Below are positions 6,014-13,501 of a DNA stretch of 16,169 bases, piece after piece (positions within the stretch are counted from its first letter, which is position 1; each line of letters begins with the position of its first letter). The notes below the pieces were generated by a model. The model was not told the DNA's origin and did not search any database. It saw only the letters and a program-made list of their open reading frames with translations. Origin of the DNA: Verrucomicrobiota bacterium (GTDB lineage: Bacteria; Verrucomicrobiota; Verrucomicrobiia; Limisphaerales; JADLHS01); the NCBI GenBank assembly GCA_025360895.1, contig JANYBF010000017.1:1-16169 (forward strand), written 5' to 3'. A program made the position numbers and the translations under genes.

Positions 6014-7813
6014 TTACGCCTGATTCTGCGGGGTAAAATCCTTCTTCGCGCCGGGCTGGCTGTATTCATACGGCCCCCGATACACCGTTGGGGCGTGAGC
6101 GAAATTCCCGTGCGGCGGCGGGGTGGGCGTCTGCCATTCGAGCGTGGTTGCGTCCCACGGATTGTCATTGGCCGGCTTGCCATTCTTCATGCTGATAAAG
6201 ACATTGAGGATGAACGGAATTTGCGAGACCGCCAAGCCCACCGCGCCCCAGAGGATGACCGAATGCAGGCCCATCATGGATGCGCTCAAGCCACCAATCG
6301 CTCCCGGATTGTGGGCCGCTGAATAATTGGCACCCCCGTCCGCCATCCGGCGAATCATTCCCGCCATGCCTTGGAAGAACATCGGCTGAAATACGATGTT
6401 CATGAAAATGAAGGAACCGACGAAATGAACTTTACCCCAAAATTCGCTCATCATCCGTCCCGTCATTTTTGGATACCAATAATAGACACCCGCGAACATC
6501 GCAAAAATCGTCCCCGGGGCGACAACATAGTGAAAGTGGGCAATGACGTAATACGTGTCATGCAGGTGCAAATCCGCCGCCGCGAGTCCGAGCGGCAGAC
6601 CGGTCAGACCACCAATGCCAAACATCGGAAGAAACGCCAGGGCGAAGAGCATCGGCGTGTTAAACCGGATGGAGCCGCCCCAGAGCGAGATGAAGAAGCA
6701 GGTCAACAATATCACCGATGGAATCGAAATGATCATTGTCGTCGTCTGAAAGAATGCGGAGATTTTTGTGCCCATGCCCGTCAGATACATGTGATGAGCC
6801 CAGACGATGAAGGACAGGAAACCGATGGCCAGCACGGAATAAACGAGCGACTTATAGCCCCAGATCGTCTTGCGGGTGTTGTTAGCGATAATCTCGCAAA
6901 CGATGCCCATCCCCGGGAGGATCAGCACGTAAACCTCGGGATGCCCGAGAAACCAGAACAAATGCTGCCACAACAACGGGCTGCCGCCGCCGCTGATGTC
7001 CGCCAGCCGGCCGCCCACGGCCAGACCGGTCGGTAGAAAAAAGCTCGTGCCAAAAAGATTGTCCATCAACTGCATTACGCCGGCGGCTTCCAATGGCGGA
7101 AACGCCAGCAGCAATAGAAAGCCCGTCACGAACTGCGCCCAAACGAAAAACGGCAACCGCATCCAAGTCATGCCCGGCGCGCGGAGTTGAATAATGGTCG
7201 CAATAAAATTCACCGCGCCCAGCAGCGAGGACGAAATCAGAAACACCATGCCAATAAGCCAAAACGCTTGGCCGTGAGTGGGAATCGAGGTTGCCAGCGG
7301 TGAATAAGACGTCCACCCCGCCTGTGCGGCGCCGCCGGGAATGAAGAAGCTGACGAACATGATGATACCGCCCAGCACGTAGAATTGGTAGCTGGCCATG
7401 TTAACCCGCGGGAAGGCCATGTCGGGTGCACCGATTTGCAACGGCACGACGTAATTGCCAAACGCGCCGAACGCCAGCGGCACGATTGCAAGGAACACCA
7501 TGATCGTTCCGTGCATGGCGCCGAAGGAATTATACAGGTCGGGCGACATTTTGCCGTCTTTCGCCACATCACCGAGCACCCGTTCTAGCAAATGACCCAC
7601 CAACGGAATCGGCTGGCCCGGATGCGCGATTTGCCAGCGCATGCAGAGCATGAGGCAAAATCCAAATAACAGAAAAACCAGCGCAGTAAGGCCGTACTGG
7701 ATGCCGATCATCTTGTGGTCGGTGGAAAAGACGTACTTCTGCATGAAGCCCGGCTCGTGATGATGCGCTTCATCGGCGCCACCGTGCGCCACGTTATGAG
7801 TAGTTGCCTGCAT
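6014..7813 (-). CDS. coxA: Cytochrome c oxidase subunit I (heme a / heme a3-CuB)
   Basis: The protein has 599 residues from the ATG at 7813. A TTG 33 bases upstream would add eleven residues but is less likely. Redox ligands are all visible: His101 and His428 for heme a, His426 for heme a3, and His291, His340 and His341 for CuB, with the cross-linking Tyr295 (GHPEVY). The D-pathway entry is kept (Asp131 in GAPDMAFPR, Asn120, Asn138), as is Glu293. The Mg-site pair His418-Asp419 is also kept. The K-pathway lysine is absent: IPTGIK of canonical A-type enzymes reads IPSVIL here, giving Leu369. About twelve membrane helices are predicted. This subunit reduces oxygen to water and pumps protons. 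A candidate promoter lies upstream at 7878-7907. Confidence 0.96.
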   Translation of the reverse strand: MQATTHNVAHGGADEAHHHEPGFMQKYVFSTDHKMIGIQYGLTALVFLLFGFCLMLCMRWQIAHPGQPIPLVGHLLERVLGDVAKDGKMSPDLYNSFGAMHGTIMVFLAIVPLAFGAFGNYVVPLQIGAPDMAFPRVNMASYQFYVLGGIIMFVSFFIPGGAAQAGWTSYSPLATSIPTHGQAFWLIGMVFLISSSLLGAVNFIATIIQLRAPGMTWMRLPFFVWAQFVTGFLLLLAFPPLEAAGVMQLMDNLFGTSFFLPTGLAVGGRLADISGGGSPLLWQHLFWFLGHPEVYVLILPGMGIVCEIIANNTRKTIWGYKSLVYSVLAIGFLSFIVWAHHMYLTGMGTKISAFFQTTTMIISIPSVILLTCFFISLWGGSIRFNTPMLFALAFLPMFGIGGLTGLPLGLAAADLHLHDTYYVIAHFHYVVAPGTIFAMFAGVYYWYPKMTGRMMSEFWGKVHFVGSFIFMNIVFQPMFFQGMAGMIRRMADGGANYSAAHNPGAIGGLSASMMGLHSVILWGAVGLAVSQIPFILNVFISMKNGKPANDNPWDATTLEWQTPTPPPHGNFAHAPTVYRGPYEYSQPGAKKDFTPQNQA

Positions 7814-7877
7814 TTGCTTTCGAGTTATTTTCTGACCACCATCCAAAAATTGCCTGCCCCGCTAATTTAAGGGCATA

Positions 7878-7907
7878 AGTAAAACGAATCTCTGCCCGTC
7901 ATGTCAA
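7878..7907 (-). promoter_or_regulatory. Candidate promoter for the coxA operon
   Basis: On the minus strand a perfect -35 TTGACA (7907-7902) is followed after 18 bases by TTTACT (7883-7878), which matches the -10 consensus at four of six positions. It lies about 65 bases before the coxA ATG and is downstream of the ctaB hairpin, so it could start an oxidase-subunit transcript separate from ctaAB. Only sequence similarity supports it. Confidence 0.4.
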
Positions 7908-7979
7908 CGCCCGACTGCGGTTTGGCGGGCCGCTGCCCAAAATGTCTCATTCACACCGGGCTTTAACCCGTTGAACACC

Positions 7980-8016
7980 GGGTCGGGTGGAAAACCGGTT
8001 CACCGGTTTCCGACCC
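7980..8016 (-). terminator. Hairpin downstream of ctaB, possible terminator
   Basis: Ten bases after the ctaB stop, GGGTCGG pairs with CCGACCC and, after a 5-base bulge, AAACCGG pairs with CCGGTTT around a TGAA loop. A smaller CGGG/CCCG hairpin follows at 7957-7970. There is no clear T run, so it may be a factor-dependent terminator, an mRNA-stabilising 3' end or a processing site between ctaB and coxA. Confidence 0.4.
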
Positions 8017-8025
8017 CCACGGAAA

Positions 8026-8931
8026 TCACTTCACCTTGTCCGCCACCAGTACGATTAACAGCAGGGGCAGATAAATTATCGAAGTAAAAAATAGTTTCTT
8101 CGCACTCGGAATATCGAGCCGCTTCGCAAACTGAATCGCGTACCACAAATACGCGCTGCCCAGCAGAATCGCACCCACCAGATACACCGGCCCCGCCAGA
8201 TGAAAGAGGAACGGACAGAGACTCACCGGTAACAAACCCAGGGTGTGACTCACGGATTGTTGGGCCGTCCGGCTGCCGTCCGGATCCACCGCCGGCAACA
8301 TCTGAAACCCGGCCTTCGCGTACTCATCCTTGTAAATCCACGCGATGGCGAAGAAGTGCGGCATTTGCCAGAACGCCAGAATCGCAAACAACGCCCAGCC
8401 ACCACCGGTCAATTCGCCGCGCGCCGCCGCCCAACCCATCAACGGTGGCAACGCGCCCGGCACCGCGCCGACCGCTGTGTTCAGCCACGTCATCCGCTTG
8501 AGCGGCGTGTAAATGAACAGATAGCTGACCAGCGAAATTGCCCCCAGCACGCTCGTCAGGGGATTCACCAACAGCGCCAGATAAATTGTCCCAATCAAGG
8601 CGCAGACGCCACCGAAGAGCATTACCGTCACTGGTTGCAACCGGCCAGAAGGCAGCGGCCGGCCGGCCGTGCGCCGCATTTTGGCGTCGTGTTCGCGTTC
8701 GAGCAATTGGTTCAACGCCGCCGCCCCGCTTGCGACCAGCGCCGTGCCGAACAACGCGTGAAACATCAGCAAATAATCCAGCGGCCCTTGAAACCCGATG
8801 TAAAACCCCACCAAGGTCGTGAGTAACACCAGCAGGGTGAGCCGGGCTTTGATCAGATCGGCGTACACGGCCACCCAGCCTTTGGCCGGCGTGGCGGTTT
8901 GCACAAATTCGGGTGTCGTGGCGTTGTTCAC
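8026..8931 (-). CDS. ctaB: Protoheme IX farnesyltransferase (heme O synthase)
   Basis: The protein has 301 residues from a GTG at 8931, which overlaps the ctaA stop as GTGA. The longer open frame upstream lies within ctaA and has no CtaB-like sequence, so it was rejected. The UbiA-family prenyl-diphosphate motif is visible at about residues 74-92: NQLLEREHDAKM followed by RRTAGRPL. The second conserved loop is WIYKDEYAKAGFQMLP. About seven to nine membrane helices are predicted. The enzyme adds a farnesyl group to heme b to give heme O, which CtaA converts to heme A for the oxidase encoded just downstream. Confidence 0.94.
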   Translation of the reverse strand: MNNATTPEFVQTATPAKGWVAVYADLIKARLTLLVLLTTLVGFYIGFQGPLDYLLMFHALFGTALVASGAAALNQLLEREHDAKMRRTAGRPLPSGRLQPVTVMLFGGVCALIGTIYLALLVNPLTSVLGAISLVSYLFIYTPLKRMTWLNTAVGAVPGALPPLMGWAAARGELTGGGWALFAILAFWQMPHFFAIAWIYKDEYAKAGFQMLPAVDPDGSRTAQQSVSHTLGLLPVSLCPFLFHLAGPVYLVGAILLGSAYLWYAIQFAKRLDIPSAKKLFFTSIIYLPLLLIVLVADKVK

Positions 8932-10064
8932 AGGTTGACGCTGGCGGAAAAGCGCGCGTTCGGTCGCACTACTTGGGATGTCGAAGCAACCGGGCCCGCA
9001 TTTCCTGCCGGACGGCGGAAACAGATAAGGCAACCGAACACGCCTGTCACGAGCGAAAGTGCCCCGATTAACACATGCGCCGTGACCACATCGGCCGCCT
9101 TGTTCGACCAGATTGTCCAAGCGCCTAGGCTGGCTTGTACGAGAATCAACGTCAGCAAGAACACGGCGAGCTTGCGCAACACCGCACAATGGTAGCCGCC
9201 GACGTAGGAAAGCGGAGCTTTAACCACTGCGCGAGAATCCGCCTCCTCACGTCGGCGGCTACGCCAGACCATGGCACTCAGGTAAACCAAAATCACCAGC
9301 GCCGTGAGCCGGTGAACCATTTGCAGTCCGACTTGAAAAGGAGTGATGGCATTGGCCGCCGTGATTTCCAACCGCTGCTGATTGTACTGCACCACCGCCG
9401 CGGAACTCATATTCGGCCAGAGTTTGCCGTACGCCAGCGGGAAATCGGGAATCGCCAACCCAGCGTGCTGATGCCGCATCGTGGCCCCGAGAATGAGTTG
9501 GAGGAAAATTAAAATCGTTGTGAAAAGAAAAAGGTGGCGCAAATTCGCCCAAGCGGAACGCGCCACTCCGTCCGCGCGGTCGGCGGGCACAGAACTGCCC
9601 GCTCCATCCGTCCACCAACGGCTCGTGAACAGTGCCAATGCGCAAACTAGGGTAAAGAAAATTTGCGCCAGCGCTGCGTGAAAAATCCCGATCTGATCCT
9701 TGAAGAGTACCACGCGCAGCCCGCCCAGCACGCCTTGCAATACCACGCCAAAAAACGCGATCACACCCAACCACCGCAGCCATCGGCGCGATTCCGCGAA
9801 CCAAAGCCATCCTGCGAGGATCGTCGTGAGCAGGCCCACCCCGGAAGCAACAAGCCGGTGCGAATGTTCGTAAAAAATTCCACCCACCCATTTCGAGGGA
9901 GGAAATAAAAACATGTTGTAACCGTAAGTATTCGGCCAGTCCGGCACTGCCATGCCCACGCCGTGGCTCGTCACAAGCCCCCCCACGCCGAGCAACGTCA
10001 ACGTCGCCAGCGCCGTCAGGACGGCGAAGCGATGCAGCCATGGGTTGAAACGGGGCTCCGTCAT
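8928..10064 (-). CDS. ctaA: Heme A synthase (COX15/CtaA family)
   Basis: The protein has 378 residues, with about eight membrane helices in two four-helix halves. Conserved heme-ligand histidines are seen at His67 (YEHSHRL; His69 lies beside it), His129 (GIFHAALAQ), His251 (MVHRLTALV) and His330 (TAHVLIG). AVPDWPNTYGYNMF after helix 1 and LAIPDFPLAYG in the second half are family signatures. The first extracellular loop has no cysteine pair. A hydrophilic C-terminal tail of about 30 residues follows the last helix. The enzyme oxidises the methyl group on heme O to the formyl group of heme A. The ATG at 10064 lies only 27 bases after a strong hairpin, and ctaB follows with a 4-base overlap. 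Confidence 0.94.
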   Translation of the reverse strand: MTEPRFNPWLHRFAVLTALATLTLLGVGGLVTSHGVGMAVPDWPNTYGYNMFLFPPSKWVGGIFYEHSHRLVASGVGLLTTILAGWLWFAESRRWLRWLGVIAFFGVVLQGVLGGLRVVLFKDQIGIFHAALAQIFFTLVCALALFTSRWWTDGAGSSVPADRADGVARSAWANLRHLFLFTTILIFLQLILGATMRHQHAGLAIPDFPLAYGKLWPNMSSAAVVQYNQQRLEITAANAITPFQVGLQMVHRLTALVILVYLSAMVWRSRRREEADSRAVVKAPLSYVGGYHCAVLRKLAVFLLTLILVQASLGAWTIWSNKAADVVTAHVLIGALSLVTGVFGCLICFRRPAGNAGPVASTSQVVRPNARFSASVNL

Positions 10065-10090
10065 TTATAAACGAGGATGAGGATGAAAAG

Positions 10091-10126
10091 GAAAACCGCT
10101 GCGCCTTTCCAGCCGCAGCGGTTTTC
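10091..10126 (-). terminator. Strong intrinsic terminator between the cupredoxin gene and ctaA
   Basis: Perfect 13-base arms GAAAACCGCTGCG (10091-10103) and CGCAGCGGTTTTC (10114-10126) enclose a 10-base loop. On the minus strand the stem ends in TTTTCCTTTT, a suitable U-rich tail, 14 bases after the stop of the cupredoxin-like gene. The arms carry A runs opposite T runs, so it could also work in the other direction. Confidence 0.8.
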
Positions 10127-10140
10127 TAAAATCGGATCAA

Positions 10141-10857
10141 TTACTTCGCTTCCAATGCGAAGTCCGTCTTCGCGCCGTCCGCCGTCACTTCGATGTCCTG
10201 CTCGATCCCGGCGGGTGCGGCTTTGCGGTGCAACGCTACGATCTTATATTTACCGGCGGGCACGTCTTTGATTGTAAACGCGCCATCCTTGCCGGTCACG
10301 GCGAAGTAGGGATGATCGACGACGGTGATGTAGGAGAACATCCACGGATGCACATCACACTTGAATTTGAGGAAGTTTTCAGTTGCCGGAAAGGTGAAGG
10401 TTAAATCTGCGGCGCCGGCGAACTGGGCCTTGTTCTCCTCTTTATTCCCGCCGGCGGTATTGGCCGGGCTGGGATGGATGTTGTGCATGGTTTGGTCGGA
10501 ATTTTTGACGAGGATTTTCTGGCCGGTTTGCACGGCGCCAACGTAGGGAACGTATTCGCAGCCTTTTTGGTCAATCAGCAGCGGGGCGGCGGTGTCGCCG
10601 GTGGACTTTGCATTGGGGACGCCCTTGAGAATGACCACGGTATCCGCGAGTTCACCGCCTGATCCGACTACGAAAAAGCGGGTCTTCATGGGCGTGGTGT
10701 GGCCGGCGCTACAGGCGGCATCGGTGACGCCCGTGATGTCCTTTTCTGCCGGCGCCGTGCCCTTAAGGGTGACTTTGCCAGTGATATTACCTGCGGTCGC
10801 GAATTGCAACGCAGCGGTAAAGCCAGCGACCAGAGCCAACGATTGATTCAATTTCAT
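10141..10857 (-). CDS. Secreted cupredoxin-like protein with C-terminal carboxypeptidase-regulatory-like domain
   Basis: The protein has 238 residues from the ATG at 10857. A longer frame lacks sense before this point, and a Sec signal peptide begins here (MKLNQSLALVAGFTAALQFATA, cut near 22). A plastocyanin-like fold is suggested by KILVKNSDQTMHNIHP (His125, His128) and FLKFKCDVHPWM (Cys167, His170, Met173), a His/Cys/His/Met set typical of type 1 copper sites. A CarboxypepD_reg-like beta domain follows at about 184-238 (YFAVTGKDGAFTIKDVPAGK). Proteins of this build are common in Verrucomicrobia, Planctomycetes and Acidobacteria and are mostly uncharacterised. Beside ctaA/ctaB and the oxidase genes, it could act as a periplasmic electron donor or copper carrier, but this is inferred. 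A strong terminator follows. Confidence 0.8.
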   Translation of the reverse strand: MKLNQSLALVAGFTAALQFATAGNITGKVTLKGTAPAEKDITGVTDAACSAGHTTPMKTRFFVVGSGGELADTVVILKGVPNAKSTGDTAAPLLIDQKGCEYVPYVGAVQTGQKILVKNSDQTMHNIHPSPANTAGGNKEENKAQFAGAADLTFTFPATENFLKFKCDVHPWMFSYITVVDHPYFAVTGKDGAFTIKDVPAGKYKIVALHRKAAPAGIEQDIEVTADGAKTDFALEAK

Positions 10858-10981
10858 AGTTTTTATTTTTTGTAGGTTAAAAAAGCAACGACAGTTTAAC
10901 AATTCCCGCCGAGGGAGCAAGCTCGCGTCATAACATTCACCCCTGCTCATCATAGTTTTGACGCGCGCTTATAGGGTTTCT

Positions 10982-11458
10982 TCAAAACGGCTTCGATTCC
11001 AAACCGTTCATCACCCGCGCCATTTTAAGGGCCGTCTGGGCGGATTCCAGACCTCGATTGTGCTTTGGGTCGAGGCAGCGCTCTTTTGCCTGCAACTCGT
11101 TCTCCAACAGCAACACTTCATGGATCACCGGCACGCCACTGGTGACCTGAATTTCCATCAGTGCCCGGCTCACCGCTTCGCCGATGTGGGCCGCGTGGGT
11201 TGTTTCGCCCCGCAAAATGACGCCGAGGCAGATAATAGCTGCCGGTCTCGGGTGAATGGTGGTGAGTTTAGCGGCTACCACCGGAATTTCATAGGCCCCC
11301 GGCACGCGCACGACCTGCACTTTCGCCCCGGCGCGCTTCAGTTCCACCTGCGCGGCAAGCAGCATCGAGTCCACGTAACGGGCGTTGTAATGCGACGCGA
11401 CGATGGCGAAGTCGCCGCCTGCTTTCCCGGCTTTGGTTCTTTTGACCGGTTTCAGCAT
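10982..11458 (-). CDS. ribH: 6,7-dimethyl-8-ribityllumazine synthase
   Basis: The protein has 158 residues, the usual length for RibH. Recognisable elements are FAIVASHYN near the N-terminus, VPGAYEIP at 52-59 for substrate binding, and GVILRGETTHAAH at about 79-91 containing the catalytic His88. The C-terminal half is divergent: PVIHEVLLLENELQAKERC replaces the common PVxFGVLTxxxxEQAxxR, and HNRG replaces NKG. It condenses 5-amino-6-ribitylaminouracil with dihydroxybutanone phosphate in riboflavin synthesis. It starts 12 bases after the trigger factor stop, so both are probably co-transcribed. No other rib genes or nusB lie beside it in this window. Confidence 0.93.
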   Translation of the reverse strand: MLKPVKRTKAGKAGGDFAIVASHYNARYVDSMLLAAQVELKRAGAKVQVVRVPGAYEIPVVAAKLTTIHPRPAAIICLGVILRGETTHAAHIGEAVSRALMEIQVTSGVPVIHEVLLLENELQAKERCLDPKHNRGLESAQTALKMARVMNGLESKPF

Positions 11459-11470
11459 GGGGCGACTGGG

Positions 11471-12781
11471 TTACGCCGTGGCAGGCACGGTCTCGATCTT
11501 GGCGTTGTTCTCCAAAAATTCCATGACCTTTTCGTGGGCGAGCTGGTCGTAGATTTCAACGATGCCGTTGCGCTTCTGCAAATCTTTGATGAATTTTTCC
11601 GGCGGGATCTGATACATCCCCGCCAGCGTCTGGATGCGCCGTAAAACTTCTTCCTGCGCGACTTTGATCTCTTCCTTCTCCGCAATGCGCTGCACGAGAA
11701 ACGACAGTTTCACTTGTTCCTTGGCATTACCCGAAGCGGCGGAGTAAATCGCGTCCTTTTCTTTTTCGATGATGTCGCGAGACACGCCGCGTTTGGCGTT
11801 TTCCTGCACGAGATTATAGACGATGTTGCGGGTCGTGTTTGCAACCGCGCTCTCCGGCAACTCAAAATTCACCTTGCCAAGCAACTCGCGGATGATCTGG
11901 GACCGGACATCCTTGTTCTGCTTGAATTTCAATTCGTTCTCTAGGTCGCGCCGCACGCCTTCGCGCAGCTTCTCCAGATTTTCCGCCTCGAAACTCTTGG
12001 CAAACGCGTCGTCCAGCGCAGGCAAGACCTTCTCGCGGACCTCAACGACTTCAACTTCATAGACACCCTTGTGCCCGGACAACTCCTTGTTCACAAAATC
12101 CGGCGGAAAGTCCACGTTCACCGTGCGCTTGTCGCCGACCTTCGCCCCGAGTAATTGATCCGCGAAGCCGGGGATGAATGAATCCGCCTTCATTTCCACC
12201 CAGAAGCCCTGCTGTTGCGTCAGGCCCGTGGCCGTGGGCGCAATCTCGGTGAGGGGCCGCCCATCGCTTGTGCCGGTGTAATTGACCACGGCAATGTCGC
12301 CGCTGGCCAACACCCGCTCGACTGGCTTGAAATCCGTCTGCCGTTCGCGCAGCAAATCCAAGGCGCGCACCACGTCCCCCTCGGACACTTCCTTTGCCTC
12401 GCGCTTGAGGGGCAGTCCCTTGTATTCCGGCATTTGAAACTCGGGCGGTGTTTCCAAGGTGGCGGCGAATTGCAACGCCTGCCCGCGCCCAAATTGAATC
12501 TCCTCGATGTCCGGGTACCCCAGCACATCGAGCTTTTTCTCCTCGAGCGCTTGGCGGTAAGAATCGCCGATCAACTTGCGTTTGACCTCGTCCTTGATTT
12601 CGGACTCGTATTTCCGAACCACCATGGGGATGGGCGCCTTGCCAGGTCGGAAGCCGGGCAGATTGGCCTGCTTCTGAAAATCCTTCTCGATGGCCGCGAA
12701 GGCGGCATCCACGGCGGCTGCATCCAACTCCACCCGCACCAATTTTTTGCAGGGGGCCAAATTTTCGACTGTGACGTTCAT
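11471..12781 (-). CDS. tig: Trigger factor (ribosome-associated chaperone and peptidyl-prolyl isomerase)
   Basis: The protein has 436 residues, standard for trigger factor. The N-terminal ribosome-binding domain carries the signature loop GFRPGKAP at residues 43-50. An FKBP-type isomerase domain spans about 155-245 (GDIAVVNYTG, GFADQLLGAKVGD, VNVDFPPDF). The helical C-terminal chaperone domain follows (VLPALDDAFAKSF to the end). The ATG at 12781 fits the family N-terminus (MNVTVENLAPCKKLVRVEL); the few upstream codons opened by a TTG are not needed. It binds nascent chains at the ribosome exit tunnel. The gene is divergent from the ModE-like gene, and clpP/clpX, frequent neighbours, are not present. 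Confidence 0.95.
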   Translation of the reverse strand: MNVTVENLAPCKKLVRVELDAAAVDAAFAAIEKDFQKQANLPGFRPGKAPIPMVVRKYESEIKDEVKRKLIGDSYRQALEEKKLDVLGYPDIEEIQFGRGQALQFAATLETPPEFQMPEYKGLPLKREAKEVSEGDVVRALDLLRERQTDFKPVERVLASGDIAVVNYTGTSDGRPLTEIAPTATGLTQQQGFWVEMKADSFIPGFADQLLGAKVGDKRTVNVDFPPDFVNKELSGHKGVYEVEVVEVREKVLPALDDAFAKSFEAENLEKLREGVRRDLENELKFKQNKDVRSQIIRELLGKVNFELPESAVANTTRNIVYNLVQENAKRGVSRDIIEKEKDAIYSAASGNAKEQVKLSFLVQRIAEKEEIKVAQEEVLRRIQTLAGMYQIPPEKFIKDLQKRNGIVEIYDQLAHEKVMEFLENNAKIETVPATA

Positions 12782-12846
12782 AAAAGTGTTTTTGAGCCGC
12801 AAAATGGAAAATCCGTGATGGGTTTTCCCGGTTCCACGGGCCGAGG

Positions 12847-12875
12847 AGAGTAGGTAAGCCGCACGCGCCCGTCAA
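12847..12875 (-). promoter_or_regulatory. Candidate promoter for tig-ribH
   Basis: On the minus strand TTGACG (12875-12870) is followed after 17 bases by TACTCT (12852-12847). The -35 matches five of six consensus bases and the -10 only three of six. It lies about 65 bases before the tig ATG, in the divergent spacer between tig and the ModE-like gene. Confidence 0.35.
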
Positions 12876-12951
12876 GAACGGCTTCGGTCCGATAGAAGGT
12901 TGTTTTGAAAAAGATTCACGCATTGGGGTTTATCTCCTTAGAATTGGCCAC

Positions 12952-13359
12952 ATGAAGAAACCGACCAAGCGCCGCGCCTCCAATGGGAATACGGCTGGCA
13001 AGTCTTCTGTGAAATCCCCGGGGTTAAAGCCCCGCTTCCGCGTCGTCTGCGGTAAAACCATCGCGCTCGGTCCGGGCAAGGTGGAATTGCTTGAATTACT
13101 CGTTGAAACCGGCTCGCTCAACGAGGCCGCCCGGCGGTTGGATATGTCTTACATGCGGGCGTGGACGTTGGTAAACACGATGAATGACTGTTTCCGCGAG
13201 CCCGTCGTCGTCACCGAACGGGGCGGCAAAACCGGCGGCGGGATGAAGGTCACCGCAGCCGGCCGTCTGGCGCTCACTTTGTATCGGAAGATTCAATCCA
13301 CGGCGCTCAGTTCGACCGCCGCTTCTTGGCGTCGTCTGCAAAAGTTGCTCCGCTCCTAA
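12952..13359 (+). CDS. Short ModE-like winged-helix DNA-binding regulator without molybdate-binding domain
   Basis: The protein has 135 residues. A basic N-terminal tail (about 1-28, rich in Lys and Arg) precedes a LysR/ModE-type winged helix-turn-helix at about 40-110. The pattern GPGKVELLELLVETGSLNEA, ARRLDMSYMRAWTLVNTMN and the wing VVVTERGGKTGGGMKVTAAG closely resembles the N-terminal domain of ModE. Full-length ModE is about 260 residues with two TOBE/Mop domains that bind molybdate; these are absent here. The gene lies just upstream of a ModE-box-like palindrome and modABC, so it is the likely regulator of that operon. How it would sense molybdate without Mop domains is unclear. Confidence 0.85.
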   Translation: MKKPTKRRASNGNTAGKSSVKSPGLKPRFRVVCGKTIALGPGKVELLELLVETGSLNEAARRLDMSYMRAWTLVNTMNDCFREPVVVTERGGKTGGGMKVTAAGRLALTLYRKIQSTALSSTAASWRRLQKLLRS

Positions 13360-13384
13360 AACGCTTCAAGTCGCGCTGCCGATT

Positions 13385-13408
13385 CGTTATATTTGACAAA
13401 GTATAACG
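13385..13408. promoter_or_regulatory. ModE-box-like operator
   Basis: A 24-base site has perfect 7-base arms, CGTTATA at 13385-13391 and TATAACG at 13402-13408, separated by 10 bases. The arms and overall length agree with the E. coli modA operator as I recall it (CGTTAT... to ...ATAACG). It lies between the ModE-like gene and the Rieske-modABC unit and covers the -35 element of a candidate promoter, the position expected for repression. Confidence 0.75.
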
Positions 13409-13421
13409 TGCTTGTTTTGAT
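13393..13421 (+). promoter_or_regulatory. Candidate promoter for the Rieske-modABC operon
   Basis: A perfect -35 TTGACA (13393-13398) is followed after exactly 17 bases by TTTGAT (13416-13421), four of six matches to the -10 consensus. The -35 and the first part of the spacer lie inside the ModE-like palindrome. The predicted start would give a leader of about 70 bases before the Rieske ATG. Confidence 0.6.
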
Positions 13422-13501
13422 TTGCTGCGGTGATGCTGCTCCAGTGTTTCAAGTCAGGCTGTGAGCATTGACTTGTGGTCCGTCCAATTGAATGGCCGTT
13501 T

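Noticed and set aside
7814..7846. TTG start for coxA adding eleven residues
   Set aside because: The ATG at 7813 gives an ordinary N-terminus; the added residues have no supporting feature.
8932..9189. Extended N-terminus for ctaB (387-residue version)
   Set aside because: The extra 86 residues overlap ctaA in another frame and do not look like CtaB; the GTG at 8931 with a GTGA overlap gives the family length.
10958..11644. Plus-strand open frame of 228 codons opposite ribH and the end of tig
   Set aside because: Antisense to two recognised genes; the His/Arg/Phe-rich product resembles a shadow of GC-biased codons.
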